Position numbers and translations under genes: made by a program
In this document: one piece after another, positions 43,137-51,953 of the stretch
How positions within the stretch are numbered: the first letter of the stretch is position 1
Layout of the letters: every line of letters begins with the position of its first letter
The notes under the pieces: model-generated
Databases searched by the model: none
What the model saw: the letters and a program-made list of their open reading frames with translations, nothing else
What the model was told of the DNA's origin: nothing
DNA from: Halorientalis salina
GTDB lineage: Archaea > Halobacteriota > Halobacteria > Halobacteriales > Haloarculaceae
Assembly: GCF_005049285.1 (NCBI RefSeq)
Contig: NZ_SOSC01000001.1
Span: forward strand, 620,001 to 684,000
Direction of reading: 5' to 3'
Length of the DNA stretch: 64,000 nt

Positions 43137-43640
43137 ATGGACCGTCGCACCGCACTCAAAAGCCTGGCGACAGTTGGAAGCGTTACGCTCGCGGGGTGTT
43201 CATCCGTCCCCGGGTTCGGCCAGTCGGGGACCGTCCTCGGAAAGATCGAAGTCATCAACTCCTCGTTCGTGCCGAACCGGATTCGCCTGCTAGTGGTTCG
43301 CGGTGAGGACGATCTCATCGACCGGGAGCACTCCCTGGCCGCAATCGACGCTGAAAACGGCACGCGTGGCACGATAATCGAACCGTCGTGGTCCGATACA
43401 CGGGGCCAGTATACGATTCACGCGCACCACGTCGAGGAGTCCGGTGATCGGGAATCCAGCTCCCGGGAGTATACGGTTACGGGAAAGGACTACGACCGGT
43501 ACTACGGCGATAGTCAGGAAGACCCGGGCTGTATCGGGGCCGTCGTCAAGATCGGGAGTCTCGCCGAGACCGAAAACGCCGCGATCGGAATCAGTCCCAC
43601 GTACATGGAAAACCCCTGTGACGCGTCGGATTCCGAATAA
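43137..43640 (+). CDS. Secreted lipoprotein, function unknown
   Basis: 167 residues. MDRRTALKSLATVGSVTLAG with lipobox Cys21 gives a Tat-style signal. The body is beta-rich with Asn-Gly and Ser-rich loops and two Cys near the end, possibly a disulfide. No family recognised. Preceded by a 260-bp gap holding the 11-bp hairpin. Confidence 0.75.
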   Translation: MDRRTALKSLATVGSVTLAGCSSVPGFGQSGTVLGKIEVINSSFVPNRIRLLVVRGEDDLIDREHSLAAIDAENGTRGTIIEPSWSDTRGQYTIHAHHVEESGDRESSSREYTVTGKDYDRYYGDSQEDPGCIGAVVKIGSLAETENAAIGISPTYMENPCDASDSE

Positions 43641-43732
43641 GGTGGGAGCATCCGCCGACCGAAGGGAGGCGGTTCACTCCAGGCGAGCGTAGCGAGTCTG
43701 GAGCATGTTTTAGTCCAGTTTTTGCGAGGAGT

Positions 43733-43763
43733 GGTTCGAGCGCGGCTTTGCCGCGACTCGAAC
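43733..43763. repeat. Hairpin-forming palindrome
   Basis: GGTTCGAG, CGCGG, a short TTTG-type turn, CCGCG and CTCGAACC form a near-perfect long stem, one of several such palindromes near gene ends here. It is ahead of the coiled-coil/HEAT gene. Confidence 0.4.
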
Positions 43764-43822
43764 CCGACGAAGTAAAAAGTGGAAAGGAAACACCTTTTGT
43801 GGGGACTCGCGCAGGACTAGGT

Positions 43823-45493
43823 ATGTTTATCGGGGACGACGAGCCGGACTGGCGACCCGTCGTCGAGGACCTCAGCACTCGACTCGACGCGGTCATCGAG
43901 CGCGTCGACGACGTCGAGACCGAGGAGGAAATCGTCGAGATCGAGGAGGAACTTGACGACGTCGAGAACACGCTCGAGACGTCCGACGTACCCGCCGACA
44001 GCGACGAGTACGAGACGCTCGAGGAGTGGATCGAGGAAGCACGCAACCGACTCCCGCCGGCGTGGCTGCCACAGGCAGGGACATTCGAGGACAGGCTCGA
44101 CGAGGTTGAGAGCGAAATCGAGACCGTCGAGACAGCCGACGAGATCGACGCCGTCGAGGCGGACCTCGCGGCCGTCGAGTCCGACCTCGAGGACTCGGAC
44201 GTCCCCGAGGACGCCGACGAGTACGCGACGCTCGAATCCCGCATCAGCGACCTGGAAGGCGAAGTTCCCGAGGAGTACCACCCCACAGTCTGGGACTACG
44301 AGGCCGAACTCGACGAGATCGAAGCCGAACTCGACGAGGCGACGCTGGAATCCGAACTCGACGACATCGAGGCCGAACTCGACGACGTCGAGAGCGACAT
44401 CGAGGCCTCTGAGGTGCCCGAGGACGCCGAGGCTCACGAGGAGTTGCTCGGTCGGATCGAGGACCTCCGCGGCGAGGTCGAAGGAAGGCGCGGTCCGTAC
44501 GCCGAGGACGTCGCCGAGGAGATCGAAACCGCCGAGGGGACGCTGACCGACGGCGACTGGACGCCCACGGGTACCGATGACGTCGCGATCGCCGTCGAGG
44601 AGTTCCTCGACGTGGCGGGCAGCGAGTTCGTCGAGACCTTCGAGGCGGACAGCGACAGTCCGGCGGACCTGGCGGCGGCGCTCGAAGACGTACGAGGGAT
44701 CGTCGAGGAAACCGATCTGGACGCCGACGAGGACGACGACACCATCGAGACGCTCCTCGCGGCAGCCGAGACGCTCACCGAGGAACTCGACGCCGCCGAG
44801 GAGTGGACCGACCTCTCGGTACGGGACCAACTCGACCGGAAGGGGTTCTACGAACCCCTGGAGTCGGAGAACCGCAAGGACTTCCCGGCCGAGTGGAACG
44901 CCATCAAGCTCCACGAGAAGGCCTACCGGGCGGGCGACAGCGAGGCCATCGAGATGATCCTGCTCGGCCTGGAGACGTTCGATTCGGACTTCATGGAGGA
45001 GAACGTCCTCGACTCGCTGCGGCGGATCGCCCCGCCGGAGGCCTACGAGGACCTGGAGCCGCTGGCGAACAAACGCAACCAGGACGCCATCGAAATCCTG
45101 GGCAAGATCGGCGACGAACGCATCTTAGAGACGATCACCGAGTTCGTCGAGGGCGGCGACGTGGCGCTCCGGAAGACGACGCTCCGGGCCATCGGTGCCA
45201 TCGGCAGCGAGGAGTCGACCCAGACCGTCGCCGACCAGCTCGTCGACGACAACCCCGAGGTCCGCAGCACGGCCGCCCGGGCGCTGGGTCTCATCGGCGA
45301 CACGCGCGCCATCGAGCCGCTGGCCGACGTCCTCGAGGGCGACGACAGGGACGAAGTGCGTGCCAGCGCCGCGTGGGCGCTCAACACGATCGGAACGGAA
45401 CGGGCCCGCGAGGTCGTCACGGAGTACACCGACGACGCGGCCTACATCGTGCAGGTCGAAGCCGAGAAGGCGGCGACCGAGCCAGCAGCCTGA
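43823..45493 (+). CDS. Coiled-coil protein with C-terminal HEAT repeats
   Basis: 556 residues from ATG 43823. The first about 240 residues hold three degenerate repeats of some 80 residues, each with an acidic helical ELDDVE-type run, SDVPEDADEYATLE and a Trp/Pro turn, giving a coiled coil. Residues about 350-550 are HEAT-type helices (LGKIGDERILETITEF, ALGLIGDTRAIEPLAD, ALNTIGTERAREVV). Such scaffolds hold protein complexes, and PBS-lyase HEAT repeats are close. Function unknown. Confidence 0.82.
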   Translation: MFIGDDEPDWRPVVEDLSTRLDAVIERVDDVETEEEIVEIEEELDDVENTLETSDVPADSDEYETLEEWIEEARNRLPPAWLPQAGTFEDRLDEVESEIETVETADEIDAVEADLAAVESDLEDSDVPEDADEYATLESRISDLEGEVPEEYHPTVWDYEAELDEIEAELDEATLESELDDIEAELDDVESDIEASEVPEDAEAHEELLGRIEDLRGEVEGRRGPYAEDVAEEIETAEGTLTDGDWTPTGTDDVAIAVEEFLDVAGSEFVETFEADSDSPADLAAALEDVRGIVEETDLDADEDDDTIETLLAAAETLTEELDAAEEWTDLSVRDQLDRKGFYEPLESENRKDFPAEWNAIKLHEKAYRAGDSEAIEMILLGLETFDSDFMEENVLDSLRRIAPPEAYEDLEPLANKRNQDAIEILGKIGDERILETITEFVEGGDVALRKTTLRAIGAIGSEESTQTVADQLVDDNPEVRSTAARALGLIGDTRAIEPLADVLEGDDRDEVRASAAWALNTIGTERAREVVTEYTDDAAYIVQVEAEKAATEPAA

Positions 45494-45540
45494 TCGGGTG
45501 ACGGCCACGTTTTTCTGCCCCGGCCGCTGATGCACTGAGT

Positions 45541-48500
45541 ATGACAACCGAGCCCGGAGCCGACCCCGCCGTCGACCGGCGTGCGGCGTACGATTACGGC
45601 GGCGGCGACGTCTCCCGGTCGGGCATGGTCGACGACCTGGACCAGCTCGTCGCGGGGGAGGTGCGCTTCGACGAGTACTCCCGGGAACTGTACGCGACCG
45701 ACGCCAGCATCTACGAACAGACGCCGATCGGCGTCGTGTTCCCGGCATCGACGGCCGACGTGGCAGCCGTCGTCGAATACTGCGCGCTGCGGAAGATCCC
45801 GGTCCTGCCACGGGGCGGCGGGACGAGCCTGGCCGGCCAGACCGTCAACCGGGCGGTCGTCCTCGACACGAGCCGGCACATGAACGACCTCCTCGAGTTC
45901 GATGCCGAGGAGCGACGGGTGCGCGCACAACCCGGGATCACGCTTGGCCACCTCAACGCCGCACTGGCCGACGATGGGCTGAAGTTCGCGCCGGACCCGG
46001 CCTGGGGCGACAAGAGCGTCCTCGGCGGCGCGATCGGGAACAACTCGACGGGCGCACACTCGCTGAAGTACGGCAAGACCGACGCCTACGTCGAGGAGGT
46101 GGAGGTCGTCCTCGCCGACGGGACGGTGGCGCGGTTCGGGCAACTGCCCTTCGACGAACTCGACGAGCGCGCCGACACCGAGGGCGACCTCGAAGCGCGC
46201 ATCTACGCCGAAGTCCGGCGGATCATCGAGGAGGACGGCGACACCATCGAGAGCGCGTACCCCGACCTCAAGCGCAACGTCTCGGGGTACAACCTGGATT
46301 GGCTTGTTGAGCGCGCACGCGAGGACGGCGTCGTCGACATGCCCGGCCTGATCGCAGGCAGCGAGGGGACCCTGGCCTTCGTCACCGAGGCGACGGTATC
46401 GCTGGAGCCGATCCCCGAGACGAAGGCGATGGGACTCCTGCGGTACGACACCGTTCTCGACGCGATGGAAGACGTGGGGGCGATCCTCGACCACGACCCC
46501 GCGGCGGTCGAAGTGCTCGACGACGTACTATTGGATCTGGCGCGTGACACCGAGGAGTTCGGGACCCTGGTCACCGAGATGGTCCCCGGCGGAACCGGGG
46601 CTGTGTTGCTCGTGGAGTTCTACGCCGACGACGACGAGCAGGGACGCCGCAAGGTGGCGGACCTCCTGGCCGATCGCGCGCCCGGAAGCGACACCGAAGC
46701 AGCGCCAACCGACGGCGGCGTGACGACCGGCGAACCGACGCGTGCGACCTCGGCCGACGAGGCCCACGACGCGAGCGAGCGCGAGCAGTTCTGGAAACTC
46801 CGCAAATCCGGACTGCCGATCCTGCTGGGACGGACCACCGACGCGAAACACGTCGCGTTCGTCGAGGACACCGCCATCCCGCCAGAACACCTCCCGGCGT
46901 TCGTCGAAGACTTCCAGAAACTGCTCGAGGACCACGACACGTACGCGAGTTTCTACGCCCACGCCGGTCCCGGGGTCTTACACATCCGACCGCTCGTCGA
47001 CACCAAGACCGAACCCGGCGTCGAGCAGATGGAGGCCATCGCGGACGCGGTGACGGACCTCGTCGTCGAGTACGACGGCAGCGTCTCGGGCGAACACGGC
47101 GACGGTCGCGCGCGGACGCAGTGGAATCATAAACTGTACGGCGACGACGTGTGGGAGACGTTCAAAGACCTGAAGACGGCGTTCGATCCGGACTGGCTGC
47201 TCAACCCCGGCCAGGTCGTCTTCCGTGAGGACGAGCCGACGGACATGACCGAGAACCTGCGGTTTTCCCCGGAGTACGAGTTCGAGGCCGGGTTCGAGCC
47301 GACGCTGTCCTGGGAGAACGACAACGGCTTCCAGGGGATGGCGGAACTCTGTCACGGCTGCGGCGGCTGTCGCGGCCATCAGGACACCACCGGCGGCGTC
47401 ATGTGTCCGACCTTCCGGGCGTCGAACGAGGAGTCGCTCTCGACGCGCGGTCGGGCGAACATGCTCCGGCAGGCCATGTCGGGTGACCTCCCCGACGACG
47501 AACCGTTTTCCGACGAGTTCGTCACGGAGGTCCTCGACCTCTGTATCGGCTGTAAGGGCTGTTCGAAAGACTGCCCGAGCGAGGTCGACATGGCGAAGTT
47601 GAAAGCCGAGCTTACTCACGAGTACCACCAGCGAGAAGGGACGAACCGTCGGGAGCGACTGTTCGCGAACGTCGACCGGCTCTCGGCGCTCGGGAGTCGG
47701 CTGGCCCCGCTCTCGAATTGGCTCCCGAAGGTACCCGGCGTTCGAGGGTTCATGGAGAAGACGCTCGGCATCGCGCGCGAGCGGTCGCTGCCGACGTTCC
47801 GACGGTCGACGTTCGTCGACTGGTTCGAGGAACACGACCCCGCGATACCGGCGTCCGACGCCGACCATCGCGTCCTGTTGGTCCCCGACACGTACACCAA
47901 CTACAGTCGGCCGGAGGCCGGGAAGGCAGCCGTCGCGGTGCTCGAAGCCGCGGGCGTCCACGTCGACGTACCGTCGTCGCTTTCGGACAGCGGCCGAGCG
48001 GCCTTCTCGAAGGGGTTCCTCGACCGGGCGCGCGAGACGGCCGCGGCGAACGTCGAGACGCTCGCGCCGAAAGTCCGGGACGGCTGGGACGTCGTCGTCG
48101 TCGAACCGTCCGACGCCGTGATGTACCAGTCGGACTACCTCGACTTGCTCGACGGCGACGACGCCGAACACGTCGCCGCGAACAGCTACGGCGTGCTCGA
48201 GTACGTCGACACGAAGCGCCTCGACGACGCCGTCGCCTTCGACGCGCCCGACGCCCACCTGACCTACCACGGCCACTGTCATCAGAAAGCGGTCACGAAA
48301 GACCACCACGCCGTGGGGGTGCTCCGCCGTGCGGGCTACGCCGTCGACCCGCTGGATTCGGGGTGTTGCGGCATGGCCGGCTCCTTCGGCTACGAAACCG
48401 AACACTACTCGATGAGTCAGGCGATCGGGGACGTCCTGTTCGATCAGGTCGATGCGAGTCCGGGCGCGGAAGTCGTCGCACCCGGGGCGTCGTGTCGGAC

Positions 48501-48579
48501 GCAACTCGGCGACAGGCCCGACGCCGAGGGGAAGCCACCGCATCCAATCGAGAAGGTCGCCGAAGCGCTGGCTGCGTGA
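45541..48579 (+). CDS. dld: FAD- and Fe-S-containing dehydrogenase (D-lactate/glycolate type)
   Basis: 1012 residues. N-terminal FAD-linked oxidase domain with VLPRGGGTSLAGQ, then the FAD-oxidase C-domain with GSVSGEHGDGRAR. Cys clusters follow: CHGCGGCRG at about 603 and CIGCKGCSKDC at about 667, for [4Fe-4S], then a CCG domain with HGHCHQKAV and SGCCGMAGSFG. This fusion matches D-lactate dehydrogenase-like enzymes that oxidise a 2-hydroxyacid and send electrons to quinone or another carrier. The precise substrate is not certain. Confidence 0.9.
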   Translation: MTTEPGADPAVDRRAAYDYGGGDVSRSGMVDDLDQLVAGEVRFDEYSRELYATDASIYEQTPIGVVFPASTADVAAVVEYCALRKIPVLPRGGGTSLAGQTVNRAVVLDTSRHMNDLLEFDAEERRVRAQPGITLGHLNAALADDGLKFAPDPAWGDKSVLGGAIGNNSTGAHSLKYGKTDAYVEEVEVVLADGTVARFGQLPFDELDERADTEGDLEARIYAEVRRIIEEDGDTIESAYPDLKRNVSGYNLDWLVERAREDGVVDMPGLIAGSEGTLAFVTEATVSLEPIPETKAMGLLRYDTVLDAMEDVGAILDHDPAAVEVLDDVLLDLARDTEEFGTLVTEMVPGGTGAVLLVEFYADDDEQGRRKVADLLADRAPGSDTEAAPTDGGVTTGEPTRATSADEAHDASEREQFWKLRKSGLPILLGRTTDAKHVAFVEDTAIPPEHLPAFVEDFQKLLEDHDTYASFYAHAGPGVLHIRPLVDTKTEPGVEQMEAIADAVTDLVVEYDGSVSGEHGDGRARTQWNHKLYGDDVWETFKDLKTAFDPDWLLNPGQVVFREDEPTDMTENLRFSPEYEFEAGFEPTLSWENDNGFQGMAELCHGCGGCRGHQDTTGGVMCPTFRASNEESLSTRGRANMLRQAMSGDLPDDEPFSDEFVTEVLDLCIGCKGCSKDCPSEVDMAKLKAELTHEYHQREGTNRRERLFANVDRLSALGSRLAPLSNWLPKVPGVRGFMEKTLGIARERSLPTFRRSTFVDWFEEHDPAIPASDADHRVLLVPDTYTNYSRPEAGKAAVAVLEAAGVHVDVPSSLSDSGRAAFSKGFLDRARETAAANVETLAPKVRDGWDVVVVEPSDAVMYQSDYLDLLDGDDAEHVAANSYGVLEYVDTKRLDDAVAFDAPDAHLTYHGHCHQKAVTKDHHAVGVLRRAGYAVDPLDSGCCGMAGSFGYETEHYSMSQAIGDVLFDQVDASPGAEVVAPGASCRTQLGDRPDAEGKPPHPIEKVAEALAA

Positions 48580-48673
48580 GCGTCCGTCGGTGACGGTCGT
48601 TCGTTCCAGTTGCTCAGGCTTAGTTCACGCTACGGGACGTATAACGAAGCGCTGCGGAATAGAGCGGTAACGC

Positions 48674-49717
48674 ATGGCTAACCGAGACGTCGACGAACTC
48701 GAATCGGAACTACCGAAGAAACAACGACTCATCAACGCCTGGATCGCCGTCGGCCCCGAGGGGAAGACGACTGACGTGAGCGAGTTGACTGACTCCTCGC
48801 GCGGGTACGCCTCCGACCTCCGACGCGGGCTCGAAGGCGAGGACGAGGAGGAGATCGAACACGACGAGATCGAAGACGCCTACCACCCGGAACTCGTCGA
48901 GAAGTACCGGTCGGAACTGGACGAAGACGCGATCGAAGGTGAATGGGAGTTCCTCGAACAACTCGAAGGACAACCGACACCCGAAGCGGAGTCGGAGGCT
49001 CCGAGCGAAACCGAACAGTCACCGACGGAGGGCCGCCGGACACCACCGCAACCGGAACCGCGAGAAACCGGTGAGGCTCCCGAACGCGAACGCCGACCGA
49101 CGGGACCGAACCAGCCGCCGGCACAGGCTTCGCAACCGGGGGGACAACCACGTGAGGGCACGCAACCGGGACGACACCCAGGAGGGACGCCCCAGTCGGG
49201 ACGGCAGCCGGGTCAGACCCCCCAACAGGGCCGCCAACCCCAGCAGCCGGGGTCTGCGGCACCGACACAGCAGCCGACACGGACGGGACCGCCGGCACAA
49301 CAGCCCACGCAAACCGGGCCGCCAGCCCAGCCACCGACATCCAGCCCGCATGGCGGTCAACAGGGAGGCGGTTCCGGGTCGTCTACCGGACAGCCGACAC
49401 GACAGGCCGGCCAGGGGCCGACAGCGGGCGGGCAGCGAACGGGTCAAGCACCTGGCGGGCAGCCAGCGGAGCCAACAGCGGGCGGGCAGCCGACTGGGAC
49501 ACGACAGTCTACACAGGTGAACCAGCAACAGCTCGCCAGTCAACTGCGCGAACTGGACAACTCGCTCACCTACCGGCAACAGCAGGCACAGTCCGAGATC
49601 AACTCCGTCCCGCCGCAGTCCGCGGTACAGTCGATGGCGGTCTCGAAGTACAACCTCATCGTGGAGATGCGCCAGTCGGTCCAGCAGTTGCTGAGCACGG
49701 TGACGCCCGGTCGATAA
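48674..49717 (+). CDS. P/Q/G-rich disordered protein with small N- and C-terminal domains
   Basis: 347 residues. The first about 100 residues hold an acidic domain with possible winged-helix features (QRLINAWIAVGPEGKTTDV). The middle, about 105-285, is low complexity with Pro, Gln, Gly, Thr, Arg. The last about 60 residues form helices (LASQLRELDNSLTYRQQQ). No signal or TM, so cytoplasmic. It precedes the secreted PLD gene on the same strand. Function unknown; the middle may phase-separate (inference). Confidence 0.72.
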   Translation: MANRDVDELESELPKKQRLINAWIAVGPEGKTTDVSELTDSSRGYASDLRRGLEGEDEEEIEHDEIEDAYHPELVEKYRSELDEDAIEGEWEFLEQLEGQPTPEAESEAPSETEQSPTEGRRTPPQPEPRETGEAPERERRPTGPNQPPAQASQPGGQPREGTQPGRHPGGTPQSGRQPGQTPQQGRQPQQPGSAAPTQQPTRTGPPAQQPTQTGPPAQPPTSSPHGGQQGGGSGSSTGQPTRQAGQGPTAGGQRTGQAPGGQPAEPTAGGQPTGTRQSTQVNQQQLASQLRELDNSLTYRQQQAQSEINSVPPQSAVQSMAVSKYNLIVEMRQSVQQLLSTVTPGR

Positions 49718-49780
49718 CGGCCGACCGTATTCGATATCGCGTGCAAGGGTTTATCCAAAAAGGCGGGGCCACCCTCCCGT

Positions 49781-51463
49781 GTGCTGCCGAAAGCCGCCGC
49801 GGTAACGGCGCTCGCCCTCGTTGCGGTCGTCGCAGGCGTGGGTGTCACCCCTGCCAGCGCACAGTCCCCTGCCAGCGCACAGTCGGTGCCCGACAACCGC
49901 TCGGTCAATATCACTGCGGTCTATCCGAACCCGGTCGCGCACGGCGACGCCGGGGAGTTCGTCGTCGTCCGCTCGAACCGGGAGGTGTCACTGGCGAACT
50001 GGTCGCTCGCCGACGACGACCAGCGGGTCGGCCTCCCGAACGTCACCGTCGGGGGTCGCCTCGTTCTCTCGACAGCCCCGAACCGGACGCGGAACCTGAC
50101 AACCGGACCGGTGGGGCGACTCCCCGACGGGCTGGCGCTCGCCAACAGCGGCGAACGCCTCGAACTCGCGCGGAACGGGACTGCCGTCGATTCACTGTCC
50201 TACACCGACGCGCCCGAGGGGGAGATCGGGCGACCGAACGGGAAGCGTGTCGCATGGCGATCGGTGGGTGCCACGGCGTTCCCCATAGTCGCGGGAACGG
50301 ACGTTCCGGGTCGTGCGTTCGTTCTCCCCGACGGCGGCGGCGTGCCGAAGGAGATTCTCGGCGCGGCCGACGACCGAATCCTGCTGGCCGGGTACACGCT
50401 GACCTCCGAACGCGTCGTCGAACTGCTCTCGAAGGCCGCCCGGCGCGGCGTCGACGTCCGGGTACTCGTCGACGACAGCCCGGTCGGCGGGCTGACCCGA
50501 CGAGAAGCCGCGGCGCTCGACCGACTCGCCAACAGCGACGTCACCGTCACCGTCGTCGGCGGCGACCGGGCGCGGTACGAGTTCCACCACGCGAAGTACG
50601 CCGTCGTCGACGACCGAGCGCTCGTGACGACGGAGAACTGGAAACCGGCCGGAACCGGCGGGCACGGCAGTCGGGGCTGGGGCGTCATCGTCTCCGAGCG
50701 GACCGTCGTCAGGGCGTTGGTCGAGACCTTCCGGGCCGACGCCGGATGGCGAGACACCACGGCCTGGTCGAGGTTTCGGGAGAGCAAATCCTTCGAGCCG
50801 GCAGAGTCGCCGCCGGCGAACGAGACGTATCCGAGCCGTTTCGAGCCGCGGAGGTTTCGCGCGGAGCGGGTCGAACTCCTCCGCGCGCCCGACAACGCCG
50901 AGCGGCGGGTGGTCGCACTCGTCAACAACGCGACCGAATCCGTCCGCGTCGAGCAGGTCTCCGTCGGAAGCCGGCAACAGCCGTTCCTGCAGGCGAGCCT
51001 GCGGGCAGCCAGACGGGGGGTCGACGTGCGAATCCTGCTCAGCGGTGCCTGGTACGTCGAGGAGGACAACCGCGAGCTGGCCAGGTGGCTCAACGAGCGA
51101 GCGGCCCGTGAGGACCTGCCGCTGGAGGCGAGACTGGCGAATCCCCGGGGCCGCTTCGAGAAGATCCACGCGAAGGGCGTCGTCGTCGACGGGGACCAGG
51201 TACTCGTCGGGTCGTTGAACTGGAACAACCATTCGGCGCGCGAGAACCGGGAGGTCGCACTGCTGGTGGAAGGCGAGGAAGTGGGAGCGTACTACGCGCG
51301 CGTGTTCCGGTCCGACTGGCGAGGCGGCCAGTGGAAACTGACGGTTGGACTGGCACTCGTAGTGGCACTCGGTGGCCTCCTGGCAGGCCTGATCGGACGG
51401 CGGATCGAGTTCGAGGGGAATGGCGCTGACCCAGAGCCCGCAGTGGGTCGAAAGCGGCCGTAA
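49781..51463 (+). CDS. Secreted phospholipase-D-like nuclease with lamin-tail-like domain
   Basis: 560 residues from GTG 49781. A signal helix to about residue 28, a beta domain with VNITAVYPNPVAHGDAGEFV resembling lamin-tail domains, two HxK(x)4D motifs (HHAKYAVVDD, IHAKGVVVDG) of the PLD family, and a C-terminal hydrophobic helix before EFEGNG. The two HKD motifs would form one active site that splits phosphodiesters, such as DNA. Likely surface-anchored by its C-terminal helix. The substrate is inference. Confidence 0.88.
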   Translation: MLPKAAAVTALALVAVVAGVGVTPASAQSPASAQSVPDNRSVNITAVYPNPVAHGDAGEFVVVRSNREVSLANWSLADDDQRVGLPNVTVGGRLVLSTAPNRTRNLTTGPVGRLPDGLALANSGERLELARNGTAVDSLSYTDAPEGEIGRPNGKRVAWRSVGATAFPIVAGTDVPGRAFVLPDGGGVPKEILGAADDRILLAGYTLTSERVVELLSKAARRGVDVRVLVDDSPVGGLTRREAAALDRLANSDVTVTVVGGDRARYEFHHAKYAVVDDRALVTTENWKPAGTGGHGSRGWGVIVSERTVVRALVETFRADAGWRDTTAWSRFRESKSFEPAESPPANETYPSRFEPRRFRAERVELLRAPDNAERRVVALVNNATESVRVEQVSVGSRQQPFLQASLRAARRGVDVRILLSGAWYVEEDNRELARWLNERAAREDLPLEARLANPRGRFEKIHAKGVVVDGDQVLVGSLNWNNHSARENREVALLVEGEEVGAYYARVFRSDWRGGQWKLTVGLALVVALGGLLAGLIGRRIEFEGNGADPEPAVGRKRP

Positions 51464-51593
51464 TCGGTCGACTCAGTGCTCGACCGTCCGTCGATAAACC
51501 GCCTAACGCGATAGCAAATCGGGGAACGAACCGAACGGGCGGCGGGCGACACGTTCGGGAGACGGCTTGTTTGACCGGTACACCGAGCGTCCG

Positions 51594-51899
51594 ACATGGC
51601 AGTCTCGCTCGACCGCGAGCGGATCACCGAAATGTCCCGTATCGCCGGCGTCGGTGGCAGGGTCGGCCCCCTGGTCGACACCGCGACGCGACGGCCGATC
51701 AGGAGGCCGTCGTGAATCGACGGCTGTCCGCTCGAATGCGCCAGGACCTGTCTGGACAACACGACGTGAACCCACTCAGCACGACGCCCTCTCGACGGAA
51801 GGCATCGCCAAGGAGTATCACACCGAGTACGACGACGAGGAGGCCGGGGAAATTCGCGAGCGGATACGCGAGGACGTCGACGGACTGACTGCGGCGTAG
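51594..51899 (+). pseudogene. Decayed DGC-domain (putative zinc-binding) protein gene
   Basis: Three pieces of one protein sit in three frames: MAVSLDRERITEMSRIAGVG from about 51597, then IDGCPLECARTCLDN with the family's Asp-Gly-Cys hallmark from about 51716, then TEGIAKEYHTEYDDEEAGE to the stop at 51899. Frame changes and a missing N-terminal section mean no intact product. The frame breaks are read from sequence; the family name comes from the DGC motif. Confidence 0.7.
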
Positions 51900-51953
51900 G
51901 ATAGAATCAGAGACGGATCAAACAGCGACGATTGGAGAGTGTTTCAGGAGTGT

